Made by a program: the position numbers and the translations under genes
From: Botrytis cinerea B05.10
Taxonomy: Eukaryota; Ascomycota; Leotiomycetes; Helotiales; Sclerotiniaceae
DNA length: 64,000 bases
Direction of reading: 5' to 3'
Assembly (NCBI RefSeq): GCF_000143535.2
Contig: NC_037319.1
Coordinates: 2,046,001 to 2,110,000, forward strand
Notes under the pieces: model-generated
Databases searched by the model: none
What the model was told of the DNA's origin: nothing
The model's input: only the letters and a program-made list of their open reading frames with translations
Part shown: positions 1 to 9,841 of the stretch, one piece after another
Layout of the letters: each line of letters starts with the position of its first letter
How positions within the stretch are numbered: the first letter of the stretch is position 1

Positions 1-1095
1 CATAGTTTCTATGTTCTCTCAATACTGCGCGGAACCATTCACAATCGAGCCCGTCGAGATTATTTCGGAGCACAACCAGGAAACCCGAACAACTCCTAAT
101 CTTAGCCCACGGGAAACCGAGGCCGAGGTCGACTATATCAACAACTGCTGTGGCCTGTCAGAATCCCCAGAAAAGATTTGTGAGCTCCTCAAGAAAATGT
201 GCTTATCCGCAAAACCCTCTTCAAAGGATAAGAATTTACTGGATGTCTCGATACCACCAACCAGAGCCGATGTTCTTCACCAATGTGACATCATGGAAGA
301 CGTAGCTATTGCTTACGGCTTCAACAACCTTCCTCGTACATCCCCCAACAAAGCCTCCACAATTGCTCAGCCTCTCCCAATCAACAAACTTGGTGACATA
401 GTTAGAACGGAAACCGCAATGGCAGGCTGGAGCGAAGTCATGCCTCTTATTCTCTGCTCTCATGACGAGAATTTCGCTTGGCTCAACCGCAAAGATGATG
501 GCACGACAGCTGTTCGACTTGCCAACCCTAAGACCGCTGAATATCAAGTTGTTCGTACGTCCCTCCTGCCCGGTCTCCTCAAAACCATCCGTGAAAATAA
601 GAAGCACAGCCTTCCCCTCAAAGTCTTCGAAGTGTCCGACGTTGCGTTCAAAGATTTGAGCTTGGAGCGTAAATCGCGAAACGAGCGTCATTTTGCTGCA
701 GCCTGGTACGGCAAAACCAGTGGTTTCGAAGTTGTCCATGGTTTACTTGATCGTATTCTGCTCATGTTGCAAACCGCATTCATTACACACGAGGAGGGGC
801 TAGAGGGCAAGAAACAGGATTTCGCAATCAAGGAGAACCCAACAAAACCAGATGGATACTGGATTGAGGAGATTGATGAGCCAACCTTCTTTGCCGGTCA
901 TGCCGCTGCGATCTATTTGCGACTGGGAGGCAAGGAGATGCGTGTCGGAGAGTTTGGTATCTTGCATCCTACAGTCTTGGATAAATTCGAATTGAGGTAA
1001 GTTATGTCTGCTTGTAGATTTGGGAACGTAACATACTAACAGGCACTAGATATCCTGTCAGCACTTTGGAGATCAATCTAGAAGTATTCTTATAA
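1..1095 (+). CDS. FRS1: Phenylalanyl-tRNA synthetase beta subunit, cytosolic (3' part of gene)
   Basis: The frame is open from the left edge (codon phase begins at base 2), so the 5' part lies outside the window; 346 residues are visible. Exons: 1-996 and 1050-1095; the intron 997-1049 starts GTAAGT, carries ACTAAC and ends TAG. Recognisable stretches include VSMFSQYCAEPFTIEPVEI, EVMPLILCSHDENF, VRTSLLPGLLKTI, KVFEVSDV and FGILHPTVLDKFELRYP, matching the B5 and catalytic-like core of eukaryotic PheRS beta. The short last exon supplies the conserved end STLEINLEVFL. The beta subunit pairs with alpha as a heterotetramer that charges tRNA-Phe in the cytosol; the beta core resembles a class II synthetase fold but is not itself catalytic. 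It converges on YMR1, with 366 bp between the two stop codons. Identification is firm; only the missing N-terminus is unseen. Confidence 0.96.
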
Positions 1096-1461
1096 GCCAT
1101 CAGATCACATCAAAGGCGAGCTAGAATATTCTCAAAAGCAGGCATTGGTTCAAGGCTTTACTTTTGCTACTTAGCTACTAGAATAGCGTGTCTGATGTAT
1201 GAATAATGAGTAAAAAGTATCAAAAAATTATGAAACGTTATAACATTTTTTCGTCATTTTGACAACGTCTCTCTACCAGTACGCCTTTACTCCTACAGTA
1301 CCTTGGTGAGATATAATGAGAAGAACGTCTTCTCCCCTTTCCTTCCTTTGCCTTCCCTCCGTCTCTCAGAAAAAAACACATTTCCCGGCTCAGTTTAAAC
1401 GCCAGCCTGGATAGGCAATCTCCAAACCATCCATCCCAAAACCAACAGTGGTATGATATCA
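1096..1461. other. Convergent intergenic region FRS1/YMR1
   Basis: These 366 bp hold the 3' untranslated ends of two convergent genes. AT-rich stretches around 1195-1250 could contain polyadenylation signals. Short ORFs here are not convincing and no RNA gene is visible. Confidence 0.6.
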
Positions 1462-3895
1462 TCATTGCATCTCAACTTCCATTTCCATTTCCTTGCTATT
1501 CCCATTCAGACTTGCTGGGCCACTTTGGTTCGCACTTCCCATGTTCCCCAAGCCTCCCAACCCTGTTGCCTTGCCAATTCCCAGCCCCGCAATCCCATCC
1601 CTCAGGCTAGCAAATGGATTTCCACTAACAGTCGTCGTCCCATTCGAGCCTCGTCTCGTCGAAGTTCCCGCTTCCAGACCCGCAAGAACCGTACGACCGG
1701 GTGGCGCCCCTGGCGGCGAACTTATACTCGTAGTTGTGTTAAGTCCGTTACTGTTATTTGTACTGAGTGCTAGGTATCTTTCCATGGCAGGATTATGCGG
1801 TCCGTTCATTTCTTCATCGGTGCGATTAAACACTTGATGCCACCATCTCACATCATCTAAATTAGGGAAGATCAAGCGTTCTTTGCCTTTAACGTGATCG
1901 TCTATTTCTCCGTCATAGTCTTTATTAGTAAATTCGGGTTTCTTGGATAAAAAATATGCCCAAACGCTCTTGGTGCGTTCTTTGACGCGAGCGTCTACAC
2001 GAGACTTTTCATTGTTGTAGAGAAATGTCCCATACTGACAGGAATAGAGATGATAGAGAAGTCGGCGCAGGAATCGTTCATTGAATTCGAAGCGAGTAGG
2101 GTGTTGACGGAGAAGCTGATAGGTTGCATCTAGGAACTGATGGAAGACTGGACTAGTTTCATTGGGCTTGGTAACATCACTTTGAGGGAGCGTGTCTAAA
2201 ATAGGTCTCTTGGGAGATTGATCAACTGTAACCTCATCTGCTTCATCGACATTCTCTTGGCTGTGGTTACTTTTATTGAAGAATCGTTTGGCGCTAAGTA
2301 AAGCATTTTCGATAGCATCTCCACGCCCGTCAGTGTTCCCACCTGGCTGTATTGCTGAGCCAGCAAGAGCATCGTTTTGTGTTACAAACCACTTCTCGTG
2401 ATTCAAGAATCCAGATCTATGTTGAAACATGTGCCCAAAGCTCAGCCAGTCCTTTTCTACTAGTACTATGAAGCCTTCTATAGTTCTGTAGTAAGGGTCG
2501 AGCATCAACTGGGATAGAGCGCTCAGCTGACTCGTTCTATCCCAGCCATCTGAGCAGTGAATAAGGACATGAGAATGTTGTATACCGACTTGCCTGGCGA
2601 TTAATGCCGCTCCGTCAAGAATACCAGTGATGTGTTTTATCCAACCACTTTTTGCCAAGAGTTCACGATTTGGAGGAAGAGGGGACACATCAGCATCCTT
2701 AATAGCGTCAATGACTTTCGCCAGAGAGTCTCGCATGACATGAATATTTGCGATATTCAGATATGCTTTCTTAGCAAGTGGATAGTATTCCATTTTTTCC
2801 GTACCAAAGCCATTCACTTGATTAGCGTAAGCATTAACCTGAGGTCTTGCATCCACAATCAGATTGTTCTGCTGTGCCCCATACACTTGAGGTTTCTCGG
2901 TTATGATCTCGATGTTTGACGCAGATGCAAGCATCTCGTCCTCATAACGTTCGGTATCGGTCACCTCTCCATTGTTCGGCGTACTGATATCGGCTTGACT
3001 GGAAGCTGGACTATTTCTAGATGCCGCTGGAGATAGAGAGTCCACTTCATCGACCTGTGATTTTGCCGAAAAACATGCGCTAACCAACTTCTCATCTTGT
3101 ACACTGCGGGCTTGCCGCATACCAGTCCGAGGTTGTGAGCATCTTGTCAAAGCGCAATTATTAACAGGATGTAGATATGTTAGAACTGGTATACGGGCCC
3201 TCGAACGGTGTTGGCCAGCATGCTTGATTGTGATGTCGGAGACAGATGAAGGAACTGGAAGTAAGGCTGGGTAGGTAGGAGAGAAGGCGTAATCGTGATT
3301 CATCTTAGACAGCCTCCATCCTCTGTCAACCCCCTTCTCACTTATTCCCAAACGTTTCCATTCTGCCTTCGGATCGTATACATCCCACCCGTTTATCTGC
3401 TTTTCTGCCCCATGCGCTTTATAACTAAACGCATATAATCTTTCAATACTGCCCAGCTTGCAGGTTGAATTCTTTAAGCTTTCGAATGTTTCGCGAGCTT
3501 GCTTGTCGTCCGCAAAATTAAGAGTATAATAATTAAAGTCTCGACCTCGGAGACGAATAGAAGAGGCTTGTGCAGATCCTGGCGATGTTGGTCGAAATGT
3601 GCAATGTGCTATCATAGGATATGCTATCCATGACTCCCTCGTCCTGACCGGAGCCCCTGTGCGCTTTTGCGTTGGCGATGCTTGTTGCGAAGTTTCCGGC
3701 GGAGGAACAGGTGCTTGAACTACAATTAAATGATGGGCTGTTAAGTGTAGTGTAACATTAGAAGCTTGCCCCCGAGCTACTACCTGGACGTCGTCCACCT
3801 ATGAGGGAATCTCCAGGGTTAGTCGTTCAACTCTCAATTGCGCAACAGGAGTTCGACGCCTGACCAACCTTTGATATCTTGAGCTTGTCTGCCAT
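1462..3895 (-). CDS. YMR1: Myotubularin-family phosphoinositide 3-phosphatase
   Basis: Two exons: 3895-3869 (nine codons, MADKLKISK) and 3798-1462; the 70-nt intron 3868-3799 starts GTTGGT and ends CATAG. The product is 787 residues. The N-terminal third resembles the PH-GRAM domain. The phosphatase domain carries the CX5R signature in HCSDGWDRTSQL, with catalytic Cys near residue 424 and Arg near 430. Typical myotubularin stretches follow: DPYYRTIEGFIVLVEKDW, SFGHMFQHRSG and HQFLDATYQL. The tail is low-complexity and Ser/Gly/Thr-rich. The family removes the 3-phosphate from PI3P and PI(3,5)P2 and acts in endosome and vacuole traffic. The start was chosen because the first codon of exon 2 is GTG, while the upstream mini-exon gives an ATG and a family-like N-terminus. 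It is head to head with RPS3 (477 bp between starts). Confidence 0.96.
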
Positions 3896-4372
3896 TCTTA
3901 TTTATGGCTCAGCGCACTCGGTAGTAGGATAAATAATACGAATCATTTGTAAATCTAAAAGTCCTCTGTCGCTTTCTAGTTTTGGAATTCAGGTTGCGTC
4001 CTGAGGGCGACTATCGAGATAATTTTGAATAATTTTGGGCTGTATGATGGATATTGGGTCATGCTCGTGAACTGAAATTCGATATCATATCAGTTACGTA
4101 GCGTCCCTGGCGTTCCAATCAGGCTGTAGCTATACGGCGCATGCCACATGGGGGTCTTAGTGGGGCTTCAATCTGTGAGCCTTATGAAAATTGTTTCAGC
4201 CTCATAATGAAGGCTGTCATCTCCCAATTCGCTTAAAATCCCACATACGCTAGGAATTCATAGGAAAATTAACAAGATTCAGTTTCGAACTCGCGACCAT
4301 CGACCACACGACAATCACGACGACGACGTTGAACCTTTTTCCACCGGTTCATAATCTCATAAATCAGACAAT
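3896..4372. promoter_or_regulatory. Shared divergent promoter region YMR1/RPS3
   Basis: This 477-bp interval lies between the ATG codons of two divergently transcribed genes and must hold both promoters and 5' leaders. The part next to RPS3 has pyrimidine- and CGA-rich tracts, as often seen in fungal ribosomal-protein leaders. No specific factor site is assigned with confidence. Confidence 0.6.
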
Positions 4373-5247
4373 ATGGCTTCCAGTGTTCCAGGTGCCGCTA
4401 TGTAAGAAATTGCCCTTGCTACAGCTCATTCAACATCCAACAAAAAAAAGTTCGCGGGGCTAATGATGAATTTCTTGTGTACAGCTCCAAGCGCAGAAAG
4501 TTCGTCGCCGATGGTGTTTTCTACGCCGAATTGAACGAGTTCTTCCAACGCGAGTTGGCTGAGGAGGGATACTCCGGTGTCGAAGTCCGTGTCACCCCAA
4601 CCGTCACCGACATCATCATCCGCGCAACCCACACTCAAGAAGTTCTCGGAGAGCAAGGACGCCGCATTCGCGAACTTACCTCCCTCATCCAAAAGCGCTT
4701 CAAGTTCCCAGAGAACAGCGTTTCCCTCTACGCCGCCAAGGTCCAAAACCGTGGTCTCTCCGCCGTCGCTCAATGCGAATCCCTCAGATACAAGCTCCTT
4801 AACGGTCTCGCCGTCCGCAGAGCATGCTACGGTGTTCTCAGATTCATCATGGAGTCTGGTGCTAAGGGTTGCGAGGTTGTCGTTTCTGGAAAATTACGTG
4901 CTGCTCGTGCCAAGTCCATGAAGTTCACTGATGGTTTCATGATCCACTCCGGTCAACCAGCAAAGGACTTCATTGACCACGCTACCCGTCACGTTCTCCT
5001 CAAGCAAGGTGTTCTCGGTATCAAGGTCAAGATCATGAGAGGATCTGACCCAGAAGGAAAGTCTGGACCATCCAAGGGTCTCCCAGATTCCGTCACCATT
5101 ATCGAGCCAAAGGAGGAGCAAAGTGTGGTTCAACCTATGAGCCAGGATTACGGTGCGAAGGCTGCCGCTGCTCAAGCAGCTGCTGAGGCCGCTCGCTCAT
5201 CGGAACAGGCTGGTGAAGAGGCTGCTCCAGCTCCCCAAGAGGAATAA
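4373..5247 (+). CDS. RPS3: 40S ribosomal protein S3 (uS3)
   Basis: Exon 1 is 4373-4401 (MASSVPGAA plus two bases of an Ile codon) and exon 2 is 4485-5247; the 83-nt intron starts GTAAGA, has CTAATGA and ends ACAG. The product is 263 residues, close to the usual eukaryotic S3 length. The sequence [20 protein letters not shown] is diagnostic, followed by the KH-type domain ([20 protein letters not shown]) and the C-terminal S3 domain ([40 protein letters not shown]). The C-terminus is a less conserved Ala/Gln/Glu-rich tail. S3 sits at the mRNA entry channel of the 40S subunit and also takes part in ribosome quality control. Codon use is C-ending and strongly biased, as expected for high expression. 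A very short first coding exon is common in fungal ribosomal-protein genes. Confidence 0.98.
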
Positions 5248-5760
5248 ATTTATGGAATAGTAAAATAGGATGGGCGTTTCCTGCGAGTTCATAGTTCACG
5301 GACTTGTATTCACTAGCCAACGAAATTTACGGCTTTAAAAACACTTGAAAATAATGTTACATGATACTATTAAATGTGATATCAAATGCCACCACCTCAG
5401 CTTGCATTCAAAAGTGAGAGTCAACTAAGCTTATAGCGCCTCATGAGAGCCCATTCCTTGATTTACCCATGTGTATATCGTACAGATATATGTCTTTCCC
5501 CCAACCGTCTTATTTTGTACACAATAGCAACCCAAACGCCTGATCCTCATGCAGTCGTACTTTGAAATATAGCCCCAGCCAGCAGACCAGTCTGCTACCA
5601 AAATGATATTCTAATGAAACCAAAAAAAAAAAAAAACACGCATGACCTTCACGAATAAATTCCAACCCTTAGCATATAAAATATACAGCCCGAACTTTTC
5701 CGCAATAGTTTCGAAACGTGTGTTATCACATCAAATAAACTGTTATTTCTATTGGAGAGG
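5248..5760. other. Convergent intergenic region RPS3/NIPA gene
   Basis: 513 bp of 3' flanks of two convergent genes. A run of 15 A residues lies at 5622-5636. No coding signal or RNA gene is seen; the small ORF starting at 5642 is antisense to the NIPA gene. Confidence 0.6.
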
Positions 5761-7371
5761 TCACCGATTGGATGATCTGCTCGGCCTCTCCTGCTCTAAT
5801 GGCTCGCTGAAACTCTTTTTACTGCTATGTCCGTTGATTTTCCCATTCATAGCTCGTGGAGGCGGCAAATCGTCGTCGCTATCATCTGCTAGGTCCGCAA
5901 GACCAAATCCTGCGTTCTCTTCTTCATCGTATGCATGGATCAGCCCCTCTCTGTCTCCTCGGCCATATCCATTGCTTCCCATGCTCATCCTGTGCGGATC
6001 GTTGCTTCGGCGGGCCTGCATACTTCGTCTCGTCGATAGGCTAGAAAGAGGGTCGGTTGCGATGCCGTCTGTGCCGGATACCATTTTGTTTCCTTCAGGA
6101 TCAGTTCTCGAGACGTTGAGCAAGTAAACTCCGGTAAAAATGACAAGGAATCCACATAGAAGGGAAATTGTGTTGACCGCATCGGAGGTGTTGAAACCGC
6201 CGTACAAGATGAAGGATGCGGTAAGTGTTGCAGTCGTGAAAGTAACGTAGTAAAGTGGGTTTACGCTGGGTAGAAGTCAGACAGGTTCAAGATATGAGCT
6301 CAAAATTAGATATGACTTACATAGAAGTGGGAAACTGGCTCAATGCCTTATTGAAGTAGTTCATCTGTGTCAAGATACAGACTACGGTTACGATAATGAA
6401 GACGTAGGTCGAGGGATAGATGAATTGATTTTCACCACCCAATGTCAACTTTACTGCAATACCAAATGCCTTTACTGACATGACCGAAACACCGCCTACA
6501 GTTGAACAAATCGACAAGTAAACTAGAGGATTCTTCTTGCCATACTTTGGGGCGACTTTGTATATCATAACTACTGCAAAAACTGCAACGAAAAGACAAA
6601 AGAAAAGAAAACCTGTCGATGTTAGTATGCTTCTAAGGCGAGGGAGAATTTTTTTTGGCATACCTGGCTGGATAGCATAGTGAAGAATCTCATCAATCCT
6701 CTTAATTTCTTTGTCCGGGGGCGCGTGAAGGACAATAATGACCGATCCTATCAAGCACGTCGCGCAGCCCAACTTCCCCAAAGTACCAAGTTTCTCATCC
6801 AAAAAGTATGACCCTAGGACCGCTCCGATCAAAACACTGAGCGCTCCAAGAGGTGTGACCAAAATCGCTGGGGCGAACGCATATGCTGCAAAATTCGCTA
6901 TTTCCCCGACAATTACTGTTCGTATCCTGTTAGCTAAATTTCCCCGCGTTGTATGCAAGTTGATCCGTACATGCTATTATGCCACCCCACCATATCGGAC
7001 TCCTCAAGTATGTGAACCCATCTCCTTCGAAACCGTGTCTTTCTTCGGCATCTATCAGCCCCTAAGGAAATCGTCAGTAAATGGATATAAATGAAGATTT
7101 GAAATGTGAATGTGAATGTGAATGTGAATGTTCATACCTTTTTAGTAATGACGAAACTGGTGCCTGTCAGGGAAACGCAATGTTAGTCTCATTTTTTCTG
7201 CTTCGCTGCAATCTGTAATTCCATACCTATCGCCATGGTTGAGGTGATGGCCAATGCCAGCCCTATGTATCTTTATCACCAGTCAGCCTTTGCCTGTTGG
7301 AAACTCCCAGCAAAACTCCATGCGCGATTGATCGAGTTCCGGACTCCAATGACGTACTTGTCTTCTAGCAT
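5761..7371 (-). CDS. NIPA-family (DUF803) magnesium transporter
   Basis: Seven exons rebuilt by hand: 7371-7358, 7270-7227, 7163-7138, 7061-6971, 6915-6664, 6612-6321 and 6265-5761, giving 407 residues in one frame. The start MLEDKYIGLALAI follows the family, then TSFVITKKGLIDA, and the strongly conserved VGEIANFAAYAFAPAILVT and PLGALSVLIGAVLGSYFLDE. Later helices include APKYGKKNPLVYLSICST and VNPLYYVTFTTATLTASFIL. About nine membrane segments are expected; the last ~120 residues are a polar tail. NIPA proteins carry Mg2+ and other divalent cations across plasma or endosomal membranes; substrate here is inferred. The first coding exon is only 14 nt. The intron 6613-6663 is 51 nt with no stop codon in frame, so reading through it would only insert 17 residues. 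Confidence 0.93.
7105..7130. repeat. Hexamer microsatellite (TGTGAA)n in an intron
   Basis: About four tandem copies of TGTGAA lie inside intron 3 of the NIPA gene, just past the donor of the 26-nt exon 7163-7138. It may vary in length between strains; no function is implied. Confidence 0.8.
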
Positions 7372-9841
7372 CTTGACTGCGCAGCGTTGGGATTTCCCTC
7401 GAAGTGGTGTTGCAAGGTATTTATTTAATTTGTTGAGCCTTTGAGCTCACGCTCACGAACGACCTCGCAAGGATATCAAAGTGAGGGTAGCGCAGGTGTA
7501 TCAATCGGCGCAAATAAATCGTGGGACTTCTTCGAGTCTAATTATCGCCGTAGAGCGTTCTTCGCAAAATTGTTGAGTGTGATGATCGCAAGTCGACGTG
7601 GAGTGTCATGAGATAGTTTCACCCCTAGCTCTAGTGATAATTCTGTAGTTCGAATGCCTGCCGACCGAGGCAACCAATATTGAATGATTTTTTTTCTAAT
7701 TTAATGATGATTTATTGGGTGGATGGATGAATAAAACCCAGTGAACGAATCGAGGGATTATTTCGAAATGCTGAATTATGGAAGTCACAAAGTATCTCTT
7801 GGCAATGTGGGATGATGACTTTTTATCCAATTCCGGGCGTTCGAAATTCGAAATCCGACGGTCGAGAATTGAGGACGGAAGTCAGAAGCTGGAAGCTGGG
7901 AGCTGGGAGTGAGGTTGGAGGTAGAAAAGGTCGGGGGGGGGGGTGGAAATTTGCGGATTTGGGTTGTACTATCTGTACTTTTACTGTGCAAGCGGCAGAC
8001 ACATGAAAGGAAAGAGATGAAACTACAAAGTCAAGGTCTTTCTTTTACTTCGAGCGGTTGAGCGACTGATGAGTGGTTCATAGAACTTTGACCTGTTTCT
8101 CTGTCTGGGCCAACTTAGTTTGGCTGGGCTGGCTAACAGACAGGCTAGGTAGTTGGTGTCCAGCTCTTCTCCCTGGGCATAGTTCCTCTAAATTTAGCAC
8201 ACGGAGTACTCGAGTAAAACAAAATTGGAATTGGACTGGAATTCGGATTTTGAATTTCAGTCAAGGAATCCGCGAGAGCTTCCGTGCAGGCATGCGAGTA
8301 TGCATGCCAGTATGCATGCAGAGGGAGAAGAGAAGAGCAGAGTTCGACCAAGGAGGGAGTCCCGCAAAGAACCCCATCAGATCTTGTTGTGATGAATTAC
8401 ATGCTATGCTCTGCGTATGCTCTACTCGTACGCACACCACGTGTTCTCTCACACTCGATACCTCTACCCTCAAAATTTGAGATGGATTTGGGCCATTCTA
8501 GCCCCTTTCCTTCTCTGCCCACGATGCTATATTAAAGTAATTCCACCTCAGAGGCCCATACAGATCTGAGGACAGCATAGAAGCTCTCCGTTTACTTGCA
8601 GCCCAGTTGATCTTCGTGTTGGCTGCTATTTAAAACGACTCGAATGTGCTAAAACTTAAATGTGGTATTGATGTAGGGATCTTTGACGCGCACGCAATGG
8701 GTCTATGAGGCTGTGCCGTCGAATTCTTCCAGCAAGGAATGCCTACCTGGTACCTAGCATGAGATGTGCATTACTAAGCGGCTCAAACTCTCCCGGCAAG
8801 GAATGTCACCAAGTGGCTAGATTTGTCCATTACAATTTACAAAGTCATGGCTTGACTGGCCTCTTGGGATTAATAAAAGCCATTGGAACTGCATATGAAG
8901 GATCTGACAATACGAGCTGTGCCGTTCTCTGTATATACGTACCCCGATGAAAAGTTTTGACAGTTTCGACAGTTTCCATCTTCCAATCAAGTCGGAAGAT
9001 TAGAATATTTAAAATTCTCAATGTCCAAGCTAATAAATTCGAACAACGAATTCCGTTTCAATCCCCGAGTCAAATGCCGGCAATGGAAATATTCATCACA
9101 TTTGTATGTCCAGATCGATTGATTGGTTGTGTGCACACGAAGACACCCCCATGGCCCCCAAGGTCAGAACGTGAAATTTTGAAGTTTGGATTATATAAAC
9201 ATGCTTTTATTTTGCAACAGAAACTTCTACCACCTACGGACTAGATAGCCAAATTTCGAGATCCCTCACAAAGCAAACAGCAACCGCTCATAAGTCCACA
9301 GTCATCTTCTATCCATATGCTTTCCATGAAAATGGCATACCAACGAAACCCAAACTATCTTGTATCGAGGGGTATCGCGCATATACATATCTTGTAAGCC
9401 CCCGACTCCATAGAAAATCCCTCGCAAATATTCCCCAAATTTTGATGTCCTAGAAATCCCACCACGGCCACTAAACTGCACTTTGTATGCAATAGAACCA
9501 GTTGCTAGAAATTTGAGAGCGAAGTTGAATAGTATCACATGAATAGGGGGGAATTAGGGGGTGGGAGAAATATTAGAAGGGGTTAACATCATCATACCTA
9601 TAAAGACCTACCTAATGAAAATGTCGTTTGAAGTCTTTCTCTCTGCGAACGGCTCACGTGTCGAGGCTGTCACAAATCACCAATTTGTTGTTGAATACCT
9701 TATCTGTCAGTCGTCAAACAGAGTCGATAGAAAAACTTCGAAGACGTTGAAGAAGCGAACATAATCGAAATGGTAAACACTGGACAAGGTCAAGTAGAAA
9801 TGCCGTATGAACCAAATAAGAATTGCGATGGCATGTTGAAA
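7372..9841. other. 2.5-kb intergenic region upstream of the NIPA gene
   Basis: No convincing gene was found between the start of the NIPA gene and the 3' end of the acidic-protein gene, both on the minus strand. The longest open frames (for example 8073-8480, which begins with GTG) lack family-like sequence. The stretch holds an 11-G run (7933-7943) and a cluster of ATGCAT-type palindromes (about 8291-8324), and is AT-rich toward 9000-9900. The NIPA promoter must lie in the left part. Confidence 0.5.

Noticed and set aside
236..739. 167-codon frame antisense to FRS1
   Set aside because: Shadow of a strongly conserved gene on the other strand.
7641..7680. GTTCGAATGCC sequence resembling a tRNA B box
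   Set aside because: No A box at proper distance and no cloverleaf could be folded by eye.
8073..8480. 135-codon plus-strand frame upstream of the NIPA gene
   Set aside because: GTG start, no domain, biased by repeats such as ATGCATGC.
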